In this document: in pieces, positions 36,385-46,099 of the stretch
Layout: every line of letters begins with the position of its first letter
How positions within the stretch are numbered: position 1 is the stretch's first letter
Source: Acidobacteriaceae bacterium TAA 166
GTDB lineage: Bacteria > Acidobacteriota > Terriglobia > Terriglobales > Acidobacteriaceae
DNA length: 64,000 nucleotides
NCBI GenBank assembly: GCA_000421065.1
Contig: ATWD01000001.1
Coordinates: 4,022,001-4,086,000, forward strand
Direction: 5' to 3'
The notes under the pieces: generated by a model
What the model was told of the DNA's origin: nothing
The model's input: the letters and a program-made list of their open reading frames with translations, nothing else
The model's database searches: none
Translations under genes and position numbers: made by a program

Positions 36385-37443
36385 ATGAAGAATGAATCGC
36401 CAAAGGTTGTCGTTTGCGGAGCAGGAGGGTTTATCGGAGGCCACCTGGTCAAGGGGCTTCTCTCCCGTGGAGTTCGAGTTCTTCGTGCTATCGACATCAA
36501 GCCGTTTAGCGAGTGGTACCAGGTCAGCGAGGGCGTGGAGAATCTATCCCTCGATCTCAGCAACAAGGAAAGCTGCATGATTGCCTCGCAGGGAGCCGAT
36601 CACGTCTATCAGCTCGCCGCGGATATGGGCGGCATGGGCTTCATCGAAAAAAATAAGCTGCACTGTATGCTCAATGTTTTGACCAGCACAAACATGATGC
36701 TGGCCGCGCAGCAATCTGGGGTACGGCGCTTCTTCTATGCCTCCTCCGCCTGCGTCTACAACGCGGAGAAGCAGCTCTCCCCCGATGTCGTCGCTCTCAA
36801 GGAGTCCGATGCTTACCCCGCACTTCCCGAAGACGGATATGGATGGGAGAAGCTCTTCAGCGAACGCATGTGCCGGCACTTTGAAGAAGAGACGGAGATG
36901 ATCTGCCGCGTCGCCCGCTATCACAACGTCTATGGTCCTCACGGCACATGGACCGGCGGACGCGAGAAGGCGCCGGCCGCGATTTGCCGCAAGGTGATCG
37001 AGGCCAAGCGAAGCGGAAGCAACGAGATTCTGATCTGGGGTACGGGAGAGCAGACACGCAGCTTCATGTACATCGACGACTGCATCCATGGAACCGAGCT
37101 GATCCTGAACAGCGATATTCAGGATCCGATCAATCTGGGCTCGAGCGAGCTGGTCACGATCAATCAGCTCGTCGACATCGTCGAAGACATTGCCAGGATC
37201 CGGCTGAAGCGGCGTTACGACCTCAGCGCTCCCAAGGGGGTCGCCGGAAGGAACAGCGATAATACGATGATCCTGGATCGCCTGGGCTGGGAGCCCTCGA
37301 TCCGGTTGCGCGACGGTCTCGAGGAGACCTACCGCTGGATTGAGGAGGAGATGGAGATGCAGGAGGGGCAGTCGAAGATCTTTTCGCTACCGTCCCTGTC
37401 GAGCCGACTGAACCTCGCCGGCTCCGGCGTCGCCGCTCGCTGA
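36385..37443 (+). CDS. NAD-dependent epimerase, GDP-mannose 3,5-epimerase-like
   Basis: A 352-residue extended SDR. NAD motif VVVCGAGGFIGGHL (8-21); QLAADMGGMGFI, SSACVYN with the active-site Cys, Tyr-x3-Lys in YGWEK, and RYHNVYGPHGTWTGGREKAP closely match GDP-mannose 3,5-epimerases, which give GDP-L-galactose or GDP-L-gulose. Likely supplies an activated sugar for the EPS. The last 57 bp overlap the convergent TetR gene; its tail is probably non-homologous. Confidence 0.88.
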   Translation: MKNESPKVVVCGAGGFIGGHLVKGLLSRGVRVLRAIDIKPFSEWYQVSEGVENLSLDLSNKESCMIASQGADHVYQLAADMGGMGFIEKNKLHCMLNVLTSTNMMLAAQQSGVRRFFYASSACVYNAEKQLSPDVVALKESDAYPALPEDGYGWEKLFSERMCRHFEEETEMICRVARYHNVYGPHGTWTGGREKAPAAICRKVIEAKRSGSNEILIWGTGEQTRSFMYIDDCIHGTELILNSDIQDPINLGSSELVTINQLVDIVEDIARIRLKRRYDLSAPKGVAGRNSDNTMILDRLGWEPSIRLRDGLEETYRWIEEEMEMQEGQSKIFSLPSLSSRLNLAGSGVAAR

Positions 37444-38076
37444 AGCCGGCTGATCGGTCTCCGACAGAAAGGAGTGAAGGGCGGAGCGAATGAAGACTAC
37501 GGTCCCGTCGTCGTTCAGAGCTCCTGGATCGAAGAGGCGATTGACGAACAGACCTTCGACGATGGCTCCGAACTGAACATTGAGCCTTCGCCGGTCATCG
37601 TCGGTAAGAGTACGCCACTCCGGCATGAGGGTCTCGAGGGTGGTTTTCATCCCCTGGACGCACATCGCCAGCCTTAGCTTGGCCAGCCGCGCCTTTTCTT
37701 GAGGATGACGAATGGCGTACATCTTAAATTCGAGGTCGAGCAGGATGCGGCGGCGATCCTCGAGTATGTTGAAGAGGTGCCGGGTCAGCGCCTCGATGCG
37801 TTCGTCAAGCGTTGCCGCCTGTTCAAACTCCCGGCTGACCTGTTCCTGATAGTGAGAGATGTCTTCTTCAAAGATGGCGAAAAAGACGTCTTCCTTATCT
37901 TCAAAGTGATCGTAAAAAGCTCCGCGGGTCTTCCCGGCGGCGGCGGCGATCTCCTCCAGCCGCGCCTGCTCGTATCCCTTCTGCGCAAAGACACGCCTCG
38001 CTGCGTCAATCAGCTCCTGACGAGTATGGACTGCCCGAGGCTGGCGCTTTTGGCTGTGATTTAATTTAATTGTCAC
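37387..38076 (-). CDS. TetR/AcrR-family repressor of the RND efflux operon
   Basis: A 229-residue repressor with an N-terminal helix-turn-helix (EEIAAAAGKTRGAFYDHFEDKE) and a C-terminal ligand domain of the AcrR type. Divergent from an RND pump operon, with a palindromic operator between them, the classical arrangement for a local efflux repressor. GTG start at 38076. The 3' end overlaps the epimerase gene. Confidence 0.9.
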   Translation of the reverse strand: MTIKLNHSQKRQPRAVHTRQELIDAARRVFAQKGYEQARLEEIAAAAGKTRGAFYDHFEDKEDVFFAIFEEDISHYQEQVSREFEQAATLDERIEALTRHLFNILEDRRRILLDLEFKMYAIRHPQEKARLAKLRLAMCVQGMKTTLETLMPEWRTLTDDDRRRLNVQFGAIVEGLFVNRLFDPGALNDDGTVVFIRSALHSFLSETDQPASASGDAGAGEVQSARQGR

Positions 38077-38100
38077 CTTTGTATCCGAACAGCATCTCTA

Positions 38101-38124
38101 TAAACATACACGCCTGTATGTTTA
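38101..38124. promoter_or_regulatory. Palindromic TetR/AcrR operator
   Basis: TAAACATACA-CGCC-TGTATGTTTA, a perfect inverted repeat with 10-bp arms between the divergent repressor and pump genes. The half-site resembles AcrR-type operators, which share ACATACA/TGTATGT cores. Confidence 0.8.
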
Positions 38125-38142
38125 TTACTGTAAGGGAATCGA

Positions 38143-39432
38143 ATGAAAAGAATTCTCCGATCTGCAAGACAACACAATCGTAGCTTGACGTCTCCGTTCC
38201 TGTTTTATGGAGCTTTTCTGATCTCAACCCTATCTTTGCTCGGATGTAGCGAAAATAAGGGTCCGGCGAATGGAGGAGCCCCTCAAGGAGGCGCCATGCC
38301 GGTCTCTGTGGCCTCGGTCGAGCAGAAAGATGTGCCCCTGGTCGGCTCGTGGGTGGGAACTCTGGACGGTTATGTGAACGCGCAGATCCAGCCTCAGGTC
38401 TCCGGTTACATGGTGAAGCAGGCCTATGTCGAAGGTTCGCAGGTCGCAAAGGGGCAGATTCTCTTTGAGATCGATCCTCGCCCGTTCCAGGCGGTACTCG
38501 ACCAGGCTCTCGGGCAGTTGGCCCAGGCCAAGGGGCAGCTGGCCAATGCTGAAGCACAGCTGGGACTGGCCCGCATTAATGTGAAGCGCGACACGCCTCT
38601 GGCAGCCCAGAGGGCGATCGCCCAGAGCCAGCTCGATACCGAGACCCAGCAGCAGGCTCAGGCCGAGGCTCAGGTGGAGTCGGCGAAGGCGCAGATCGCC
38701 GCCGCCGAGGCGGCCGTGGAGACGGCCAGGCTCAATCTGGGATTTACCCACGTCCGCTCGCTGATTGCAGGCGTCGCCGGGCAGGCGACCGTGCAGGTAG
38801 GAAATCTGGTAAGCCCGCAGAGCGTCCTGACCTCGGTCTCGGAGCTGAATCCGGTCAAGATCTTCTTCTCCATCTCCGACAGCGAATACCTCGCGTTGAT
38901 TGAAGCCGCCAGGGCTGGCGGAGGCGATCTGCTGAAGGGATCAGCGAAGCTTCCGCTTAACCTGACGCTCGCGAATGGACAGAAGTACCCGCACGAGGGC
39001 CGGATCATCTACGTCGACCGTCAGATGAACCAGCAGACGGGAGCGATCCGGATCGCGGCTTCTTTCCCGAATCCTGGCAATGTGCTTCGTCCCGGTCAGT
39101 TTGGCCGCGTCAGTGCGCCGTCACAGGTTCGCCGGGGAGCTCTCCTGGTTCCGCAGATTGCCGTGCAGGAGATGCAGGGCGTGCAACAGGTCTATACCGT
39201 GGGAGCCGACAATAAAGTTCACATCGTGAACGTGACCCTGGGGCCTGAGGTGGGCACCAGCTGGATCGTGACCAGCGGCGTTAAGAACGGCGAAAAGGTG
39301 ATCACCGACAACCTGCAGAAGCTTAAAGAGGGAGTGCCGGTCGCGCCCCATCCTGGTCCCACCGAGGCTCCGACGTCCAATGTGGGCGGTTCCAATGCAG
39401 GCGGCTCCGATGCGGCAGCGGGAGGGAACTGA
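38143..39432 (+). CDS. RND efflux periplasmic adaptor (MexA/AcrA-like)
   Basis: A 429-residue membrane-fusion protein. Lipoprotein signal peptide with lipobox LSLLGC; lipoyl and hairpin regions (QVSGYMVKQAYVEGSQVAKG, a long Ala/Gln coiled coil, then HVRSLIAGVAGQATVQVGNL) and beta-barrel segment. C-terminal Gly/Ser-rich tail. Overlaps the pump gene by 1 bp. Confidence 0.93.
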   Translation: MKRILRSARQHNRSLTSPFLFYGAFLISTLSLLGCSENKGPANGGAPQGGAMPVSVASVEQKDVPLVGSWVGTLDGYVNAQIQPQVSGYMVKQAYVEGSQVAKGQILFEIDPRPFQAVLDQALGQLAQAKGQLANAEAQLGLARINVKRDTPLAAQRAIAQSQLDTETQQQAQAEAQVESAKAQIAAAEAAVETARLNLGFTHVRSLIAGVAGQATVQVGNLVSPQSVLTSVSELNPVKIFFSISDSEYLALIEAARAGGGDLLKGSAKLPLNLTLANGQKYPHEGRIIYVDRQMNQQTGAIRIAASFPNPGNVLRPGQFGRVSAPSQVRRGALLVPQIAVQEMQGVQQVYTVGADNKVHIVNVTLGPEVGTSWIVTSGVKNGEKVITDNLQKLKEGVPVAPHPGPTEAPTSNVGGSNAGGSDAAAGGN

Positions 39433-42400
39433 TGTCAAAGTTCTTCATCCGGCGGCCGATCGTCGCCATCGTCATTGCCATTATTACCGTCATCGTCGGC
39501 ATCGTCTCCATGCTGAGTCTTCCGACCTCGCAGTTTCCGGACATCGTTCCGCCGGAGATTCAGGTCCAGGCAACCTATCCCGGTGCCGATGCCAAAACTC
39601 TGACCCAGGCCGTCGCCACTCCGATCGAGCAGCAGATGAACGGCGTGGACAACATGCTCTATATGTATTCGGTCAATGCCAACAACGGGCAGGCGACCGT
39701 CTACGTCGACTTCGATGTCAAGACCAATCCTGATATCGATCAGGTCCTGAGTCAGCTTCGCGTCTCCCAGGCACAGGCGCAGCTTCCGGCCCAGGTCAAC
39801 ACCGCAGGACTCACGGTACAAAAGGCCCTGACCTCGCCGCTGATGATCGTCACGCTGTCTTCGTCGAACAGCCAGTATGGCGCGGACTTTCTGACCAACT
39901 ACATGATCATCAACCTTCAGGACGAGCTGTCGCGCGTCAAGGGGGTTGCCCGCATCCAGGTCTTCGGCGGACAGTATGCTCTGCGCGTCTGGGTGAACCC
40001 GAACAAGATGGCCCAGCTGGGCGTGACCGCGACGGACGTCATCGCCGCGCTGCAGACGCAGAACAATGTGAATCCCGCCGGACAGATCGGCGGCGAGCCC
40101 GTCCCGCTGGGGCAGCAGTTCACCTACACGGTCAGGACGCAGGGACGTCTGGTTACACCCGAGGAGTTCGGCGACATCATCCTGCGAGCCGGCACCGACG
40201 GTTCGATCCTGCATCTGCGCGACGTGGCCCGCATCGAGCTGGGAACCCAGACCTACAATCTGACCGCGCGCTACAACGGCGCTCCCTCCGGAGCCATGGG
40301 GATCTACCAGCTGCCGGGATCGAACGCCGTCGAGGTTGCTCAGGCAGTGCAGAAGCGTCTCAAAGAGCTGTCGGGCAACTTCCCGGCCGGCGTGCGCTAC
40401 GACGTTCCGCTCGATACGACCAAGGCGGTAACGGCGGGAATTCACGAGATCCTGATCACGCTCGGTATCGCGCTCGGCCTGGTCATCTTGGTCGTCTACA
40501 TCTTCCTGCAGGGCTGGCGGGCGACGCTGATCCCGCTGATGGCGGTTCCCGTATCGCTGATCGGAACCTTCGTCCTGTTCCCCCTGCTCGGGTTCTCGAT
40601 CAATACGCTGTCGCTCTTCGGTCTGGTGCTCGCCATCGGTCTGGTGGTCGATGACGCCATCATCGTGGTTGAGGCGACGGAACACCATATCGAAGAGGGC
40701 CTGAGCCCCCGCGACGCCACCATCAAGGCGATGGAGGAGGTCGGCGGCCCAGTGGTCGCGATCGCCCTCATCCTTGCCGCCGTCTTTATTCCGACCGCGG
40801 CGATTCCAGGGATTACCGGGCGACTCTACCAGCAGTTCGCGGTCACCATCGCGATCTCGGTTCTGATCTCCGCCTTCAACGCGCTTACGTTGAGTCCCGC
40901 CCTGGCGGCGCTGCTGCTCAAGCCGAAGGATAAGAACCGCAAAGCCGGGCCTCTGCAGCGATTCTTCAATCTCTTCAACAGACTCTTCAGTAGGACGACG
41001 GAGAGCTACGTCTCGACCTCGAATCTCCTGATCCACAAATCGGCCATTACCATGATCGCTCTGGCCGTCATTGCGGTCCTGGCCGTCATGCTGGGGGCGC
41101 GGCTGCCAACGGGCTTCATTCCGGAAGAGGATCAGGGATATCTGTTCGCCGCGCTGCAGCTTCCCGACGCCTCCAGCCTGCAACGAACCGACTCCGCCGC
41201 CCAGAAGGTCTCGAAGGCCCTGATCGACACGCCCGGCATCGGCGGCGTCATCGCGGTCAACGGCTTCAACCTCCTCACCCAGACACAGAGCACCAACACG
41301 GCCTTCTTCTTCGTCTCTCTCAAACCCTGGGAGGATCGCAAAAGCAAGCAGGAACAAATCGATGCGATCAAGGGCAACGTCCAGCACGCGTTGGGGGGCA
41401 TGAACCAGGGGCTTGCCTTCACCTTTCCACCTCCGTCGATTCCTGGTATCGGAACCTCCGGCGGCGTGACCATGATCCTGCAGGACCGCTCCGGAAACGA
41501 CGATCCGACCTTCCTGACGAAGAATCTGTTTGCCTTCCTCGGCGCGGTCGCAAAGCGTCCGGAGATCGCGGTTGCGGTGCCATCCTATCTTCCTGCGGTG
41601 CCGCAGCTCTACGCCGACGTCGATCGCGAGAAGGCGATCAACCAGCAGGTGGATCTCGGCTCGGTCTATGCCACCATGCAGACCTTCATGGGCGGTTATC
41701 TGGTGAACTACTTCAACCGCTTTGGCCGGCAGTGGCAGACCTATGTCGAAGCCGAAGGCCCGTCGCGAACGAAGATCGACAACATCAACCAGTTCTACGT
41801 AAGAAGCGCGAACGGAAGTCAGGTGCCGTTGAACTCTCTGGTTCACGTCAGGCAGATCACCGGGCCGGAGTTCATCCTTCGCTTCAACGAATACTCTTCC
41901 GCTCAGCTCAATATCACTGGCGCGCCTGGCTATAGCTCCGGACAGGTCCGGAAGGCCCTCGAAGAGACCTTCCAGCAGACCATGCCGTCCGGTATGGGAT
42001 TCTCCTACCAGGGAATGAGCTACCAGGAGCAGCAGGCTCAGTTGGGCGTTCCCACATGGGTCGTCTTCTCGCTCTCGCTGCTGTTCGTCTTCCTCATCCT
42101 GGCGGCTCTCTATGAGAGCTGGACGCTTCCGTTCAGCGTTCTTCTCAGCACCCCGGTCGCCATCCTGGGAGCCTACATCGCGCTCAACCTGCGCTCTCTC
42201 GAGAACGATATCTTCGCCACCATCGGCCTGATCATGTTGATCGGCCTCTCGGCGAAGAACGCCATTTTGATCGTCGAGTTCGCCGTCGCGAACTACAGAA
42301 GAGGAGAGAGCATTACAAAGTCGGCCCTCGATGCCGCGAGGCTTCGCTTCCGGCCCATCGTTATGACCGCGCTCGCCTTCATCTTCGGATGTCTTCCACT

Positions 42401-42644
42401 GTGGACGGCCTCCGGTTCGGGAGCGGTCTCGCGGCGGATCCTCGGAACCGTCGTGATCGGCGGCATGTTGCTTGCGACCGTGATCGGAATCCTCATGGTT
42501 CCGGTGACCTTCTCGGTCGTCGAGTATCTCTCCCATCGCTTCGGCCGCGGAGGCAAGGGGACGTCGCTTGATGCAGCCCACGCTCCCGAGAAGGACGACG
42601 ACAACGAAGGAGGCGCCCCTCAGGCGCAGGGAGGTCACGCATGA
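39432..42644 (+). CDS. RND multidrug efflux pump, inner-membrane subunit (MexB/AcrB-like)
   Basis: A 1070-residue HAE1-family proton antiporter. First helix RRPIVAIVIAIITVIVGIVS; proton-relay Asp pair in GLVVDDAIIVVEATEHH; duplicated 12-helix layout with two large periplasmic loops. Full length. Exports hydrophobic drugs or metabolites together with its neighbours. Overlaps the outer-membrane gene by 4 bp. Confidence 0.96.
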   Translation: MSKFFIRRPIVAIVIAIITVIVGIVSMLSLPTSQFPDIVPPEIQVQATYPGADAKTLTQAVATPIEQQMNGVDNMLYMYSVNANNGQATVYVDFDVKTNPDIDQVLSQLRVSQAQAQLPAQVNTAGLTVQKALTSPLMIVTLSSSNSQYGADFLTNYMIINLQDELSRVKGVARIQVFGGQYALRVWVNPNKMAQLGVTATDVIAALQTQNNVNPAGQIGGEPVPLGQQFTYTVRTQGRLVTPEEFGDIILRAGTDGSILHLRDVARIELGTQTYNLTARYNGAPSGAMGIYQLPGSNAVEVAQAVQKRLKELSGNFPAGVRYDVPLDTTKAVTAGIHEILITLGIALGLVILVVYIFLQGWRATLIPLMAVPVSLIGTFVLFPLLGFSINTLSLFGLVLAIGLVVDDAIIVVEATEHHIEEGLSPRDATIKAMEEVGGPVVAIALILAAVFIPTAAIPGITGRLYQQFAVTIAISVLISAFNALTLSPALAALLLKPKDKNRKAGPLQRFFNLFNRLFSRTTESYVSTSNLLIHKSAITMIALAVIAVLAVMLGARLPTGFIPEEDQGYLFAALQLPDASSLQRTDSAAQKVSKALIDTPGIGGVIAVNGFNLLTQTQSTNTAFFFVSLKPWEDRKSKQEQIDAIKGNVQHALGGMNQGLAFTFPPPSIPGIGTSGGVTMILQDRSGNDDPTFLTKNLFAFLGAVAKRPEIAVAVPSYLPAVPQLYADVDREKAINQQVDLGSVYATMQTFMGGYLVNYFNRFGRQWQTYVEAEGPSRTKIDNINQFYVRSANGSQVPLNSLVHVRQITGPEFILRFNEYSSAQLNITGAPGYSSGQVRKALEETFQQTMPSGMGFSYQGMSYQEQQAQLGVPTWVVFSLSLLFVFLILAALYESWTLPFSVLLSTPVAILGAYIALNLRSLENDIFATIGLIMLIGLSAKNAILIVEFAVANYRRGESITKSALDAARLRFRPIVMTALAFIFGCLPLWTASGSGAVSRRILGTVVIGGMLLATVIGILMVPVTFSVVEYLSHRFGRGGKGTSLDAAHAPEKDDDNEGGAPQAQGGHA

Positions 42645-44065
42645 TCGGACTCCGAGGCGTAAATAAGATCGCGACTGCAATCGCCGCGGCAGCCGTGGCT
42701 GCGACACTCAACGGATGCACCGTGGGACCGAAGTACAAGCGTCCGCAAGTCCCGGCTGCTCCAACCTATCGCGGGCCCGACGAGGCCGCCGTCTCCAGCC
42801 CGGGCGCGGATTCGCTCGGCGACCAGCAGTGGAGCAAAGTCTTCAACGAGCCCGAGCTGCAGGAGCTGATCCGCACCGCCCTGACCAGCAACTACGACCT
42901 CAGGATTGCGGCCCAGCACATCCTCGAACAGAGGGAGCAGGTCAGGATCACGCGGTCGCAACAGTTTCCGCAGATCACCGTGGGTGGAAGCGGGCTTGGC
43001 GCTGACCTGCCGGACTCGCTCTCCAATACGATTCAAAGCCCGATTACCGCAGGCTCCTTTAATCTGTCCGCGACTTGGACCCCCGACTTCTGGGGCCTCT
43101 ATCGCAGACAGACTGAGGCGGCCCGGGCCCAGCTGCTCGCGCAGGAGTGGGCGCAGCGTGCTGTGCGCCTGTCGCTCGTCCAGCAGGTGGTGACCACCTA
43201 TATCCAACTCCGCGCCCTCGACTCCCAGCTTGAGGTAGCCAAATCGACCGTCAAGATTCGTGAGGACTCGGTGCTACTTACGCGCACGCTCGCCGACGGA
43301 GGATCGGTTCCGCTCTCCGATCTTCGGCAGGCGGAGGAGCTGTTGTTTACCGCGACCTCGCAGATTCCGCAGATTCAGCAGCAGATTCAACAGACCGAAA
43401 ACGCGATGCGGCTTCTGCTGGGCCAGACCCCCGGGCCGGTGGTCCACACCGACGCCAGCGCGCTTGCTCCTCCTCCCGAGTCTCTGCCCGCGGGCCTGCC
43501 CTCTCAGCTGCTCGAGCGGCGTCCTGACATTCAACAGGCCGAGGCGCAGCTGGTCGCCGCCAACGCCCAGATCGGCGTCGCGCGCGCTCAGTTCTTCCCC
43601 TCGCTTTCGATCAGCGCCTCCGGCGGCGTCGGCGGAGATGATTGGTCCAATCTCTTCGATCCCTCCGGCCGCACCATCTACGGAATCGGATCGCTGGCCC
43701 AGCCCCTGTTTACGGGCGGAAAGCTGAAGGGACAGCTCGAACAGTCCAAGCAGCAGAAGGAAGAGCTCGTCCTTACCTATCAGAAGACTATTCTGACCGC
43801 CTTCCGCGACGTCTCGAACGCTCTGATTGCAGTCCAGAAGCAGCGCGCAACCCGGGAGCAGCAGCAGAAGCTGGTGGATGCGGCCCAGGATGCGACTCGT
43901 CTCGCGCGGATTCGCTACCAAGGCGGATCGACCAGCTATCTCGAGGTCCTCACGACGGACTCGAATCTCTTCTCGGCGCAGCTGAATCTCATCAGCGCCC
44001 AGCAGAGCGAGGCCCTGACCCTGGTGCAGCTTTACAGCGCTCTCGGCGGTGGATGGCAGCAGTAA
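42641..44065 (+). CDS. RND efflux outer-membrane lipoprotein (OprM/NodT family)
   Basis: A 474-residue TolC-like channel. Lipobox LNGC followed by TVGPKYKRP, the typical NodT/OprM start; two outer-membrane-factor repeats rich in Gln/Ala helices, with LLERRPDIQQAEAQLVAANA marking the second. Completes the tripartite pump; a strong terminator follows. Confidence 0.95.
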   Translation: MIGLRGVNKIATAIAAAAVAATLNGCTVGPKYKRPQVPAAPTYRGPDEAAVSSPGADSLGDQQWSKVFNEPELQELIRTALTSNYDLRIAAQHILEQREQVRITRSQQFPQITVGGSGLGADLPDSLSNTIQSPITAGSFNLSATWTPDFWGLYRRQTEAARAQLLAQEWAQRAVRLSLVQQVVTTYIQLRALDSQLEVAKSTVKIREDSVLLTRTLADGGSVPLSDLRQAEELLFTATSQIPQIQQQIQQTENAMRLLLGQTPGPVVHTDASALAPPPESLPAGLPSQLLERRPDIQQAEAQLVAANAQIGVARAQFFPSLSISASGGVGGDDWSNLFDPSGRTIYGIGSLAQPLFTGGKLKGQLEQSKQQKEELVLTYQKTILTAFRDVSNALIAVQKQRATREQQQKLVDAAQDATRLARIRYQGGSTSYLEVLTTDSNLFSAQLNLISAQQSEALTLVQLYSALGGGWQQ

Positions 44066-44107
44066 AACAGAAGAATGTCCTAAGGGATGTTCAAGCAATA
44101 TCCAGGC

Positions 44108-44145
44108 AAAGCCCAGGTGGAGAGACCCTCTCCGCCTGGGCTTTT
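44108..44145 (+). terminator. Rho-independent terminator of the RND operon
   Basis: AAAGCCCAGG/CCTGGGCTTT plus GGAGAG/CTCTCC form a 17-bp stem (one G-U) with a 3-nt loop, ending in TTTT. Confidence 0.9.
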
Positions 44146-44211
44146 CTTCGCAGAAAGCCCCGCCGAATGCCTCGAAGATCGGCCTCTGGGGCTGGTGTAA
44201 AGTGGATAGCC

Positions 44212-45255
44212 ATGAAGGCTTTAATGCTGTCGGAGTACAAACATCTTGAAGTCGTCGAGGTTCCCCGGCCCGAGATCGCGCCCGATGAGATTCTCCTGCG
44301 GGTGGAGGCATGCGGAATCTGCGGAAGCGACGTTCACGGCTTCGATGGGTCGTCGGGGAGACGGATTCCTCCCGTGATCATGGGGCACGAGGCTGCCGGG
44401 ACCGTCGCCGAGGTCGGCTCGGCGGTGCGCGATTGGACCCGGGGCGACCGTGTGACCTTTGATTCCACCCTTTATTGCGGCAAGTGTCCCTATTGCCTGA
44501 GCGGAGACGTCAATCTCTGTGAGAACCGTCAGGTTTTCGGTGTCTCCTGCGGCGACTATCGTCGGCATGGCGCCTTCGCGGAGTATCTCGCGGTTCCCGA
44601 ACGCGTGCTCTATCGCCTGCCCGATGGCCTGGCGTTTACCGAGGCGGCGATGATCGAGGCGGTCTCGGTGGCGCTCCACGCGGTTCGCGTCTCCGAGCTT
44701 TATGTGGGCGAAACGGCCCTGGTTCTGGGCGCGGGAATGATCGGCACCCTGATCGTGCAGGCACTCCGGGTCGCCGGAGCAGGGTACATCTTCGTCGCCG
44801 ACCCAGACGATGCGAGGGTTCAAGCGGCAGGCAAGGCCGGAGCCCATACCCCCATTACTCTCCATCCCGACGGTCCTGGGGCGGCCGAGGTCATCTTCAA
44901 ACGCTACCCCGGCGGCGTGGATCATGTCTTCGAGGCCGTCGGCTTCGGAGCCACGGTCAAGGCCGCGATCGAAAGTGTACGAAAGGGTGGTACCGTCACC
45001 CTGGTCGGCAATATCGATGCCCGGGTGGAGCTTCCACTTCAGGCCGTGGTCACGCGGCAGATTCGTCTGCAGGGCTCGGCAGCCTCCGCGGGAGAGTATC
45101 CCAGGGCCATCGAGCTGCTGGCCTCGAAGCAGATCGACGTGACCCCGTTCATCTCGGCCGTCCAGCCGCTCTCGGCGGGTCCGAAGGCGTTCGATCGCCT
45201 CTACCGGCGCGAACCGAATCTCATCAAGATCATTCTCGAGCCTAACCTGGCTTAA
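44212..45255 (+). CDS. Zinc-dependent medium-chain alcohol/polyol dehydrogenase
   Basis: A 347-residue MDR-family oxidoreductase. Catalytic zinc region ACGICGSDVHGF and GHEAAG; structural zinc Cys quartet CGKCPYCLSGDVNLC; NAD-binding ALVLGAGMIGTLIVQAL. The frame is open far upstream, but the ATG at 44212 begins the conserved MKALMLSEY and is the correct start. It lies 11 bp before an SDR gene, suggesting a two-gene sugar- or polyol-oxidation operon (threonine/sorbitol/galactitol dehydrogenase-like). Confidence 0.9.
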   Translation: MKALMLSEYKHLEVVEVPRPEIAPDEILLRVEACGICGSDVHGFDGSSGRRIPPVIMGHEAAGTVAEVGSAVRDWTRGDRVTFDSTLYCGKCPYCLSGDVNLCENRQVFGVSCGDYRRHGAFAEYLAVPERVLYRLPDGLAFTEAAMIEAVSVALHAVRVSELYVGETALVLGAGMIGTLIVQALRVAGAGYIFVADPDDARVQAAGKAGAHTPITLHPDGPGAAEVIFKRYPGGVDHVFEAVGFGATVKAAIESVRKGGTVTLVGNIDARVELPLQAVVTRQIRLQGSAASAGEYPRAIELLASKQIDVTPFISAVQPLSAGPKAFDRLYRREPNLIKIILEPNLA

Positions 45256-45266
45256 ATTGAGGACGT

Positions 45267-46079
45267 ATGGCAGGCAAGGAATCACCTACTCTCTTCGATC
45301 TCACCGGCCGCATCGCACTCGTCACCGGAACCAGCCGGGGGCTGGGGCAGTACTTTGCCCGGGCGCTGGCGCGGGCCGGCGCCGACCTCATCCTCACCAG
45401 CCGCGATAAGAGCAGCCTCACGGAGTTCGCACAGGAGATTCAGGATCTGGGGCGGCGCTCGGTCTCGGTCGACCTCGACGTCTGTAACGAAGACTCGATC
45501 CGTTTCGCCATTCAGGAGGCCCAGGCAGCGTTCGGTGCCATCGACATTCTGGTCAACAACGCCGGGATGAACATCCGCAAGCCAGCCATCGACGTCACCT
45601 GGGAGGACTGGAACCGCATCCTCGATACCAATCTGCGCGGGACATTCTTTGTCGCCCAGGCCGTCGCCAAAGGAATGATCGAACGAGGCTACGGGCGAAT
45701 CATTAACGTAGGCTCGGTAACCTCGGTGGCAGGCTACGCCGGTCTCGGGCCTTATGGCGCAAGCCGTGGAGGCGTCCGCCAGCTGACGATGAGTTTGGCG
45801 GACGATTGGGGACTGCACGGGATTACGGTCAACTGCCTGGCTCCGGGATGGTTCAAGACCGCCCAAAACCAGGTCATGTATGAGAACAAGGAGTGGGTGG
45901 AGTACCTCTGCGACCGTATCCCGCTGAAGCGTCCCGGACACCCGGACGATCTCGAGGGGCCGGTGATCTTTCTGGCCTCCGAGGCAAGCCGTTACATTAC
46001 CGGGCAGATGTTGCTGGTAGACGGTGGAATATCAACAGGAGCGACCAGGGCTCTTCCGGCAAAGTCACGCAGTGAATGA
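45267..46079 (+). CDS. SDR oxidoreductase with Arg replacing the catalytic Lys
   Basis: A 270-residue classical SDR of the gluconate 5-dehydrogenase-like type: TGTSRGLG cofactor motif, NNAG, catalytic Ser in VGSVTS, and C-terminal YITGQMLLVDGG. The YxxxK motif reads YGASR (Arg codon CGT at 45765-45767). A Lys-to-CGT change needs at least two substitutions, so a sequencing slip is unlikely. Co-transcribed with the dehydrogenase upstream. Activity may be altered or lost. Confidence 0.88.
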   Translation: MAGKESPTLFDLTGRIALVTGTSRGLGQYFARALARAGADLILTSRDKSSLTEFAQEIQDLGRRSVSVDLDVCNEDSIRFAIQEAQAAFGAIDILVNNAGMNIRKPAIDVTWEDWNRILDTNLRGTFFVAQAVAKGMIERGYGRIINVGSVTSVAGYAGLGPYGASRGGVRQLTMSLADDWGLHGITVNCLAPGWFKTAQNQVMYENKEWVEYLCDRIPLKRPGHPDDLEGPVIFLASEASRYITGQMLLVDGGISTGATRALPAKSRSE

Positions 46080-46099
46080 GTGTTAAGCGTCTAGATTGA

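Noticed and set aside
39435..42707. A 1090-residue open frame on the minus strand opposite the RND pump
   Set aside because: It mirrors the pump gene's codons, is extremely Arg/Asp/His-rich with no domain, and has no ribosome-binding site. It is an antisense shadow of a GC-rich gene.
43642..44211. N-terminal extension of the zinc dehydrogenase frame
   Set aside because: It overlaps the outer-membrane factor gene and its terminator; the conserved protein begins at 44212.
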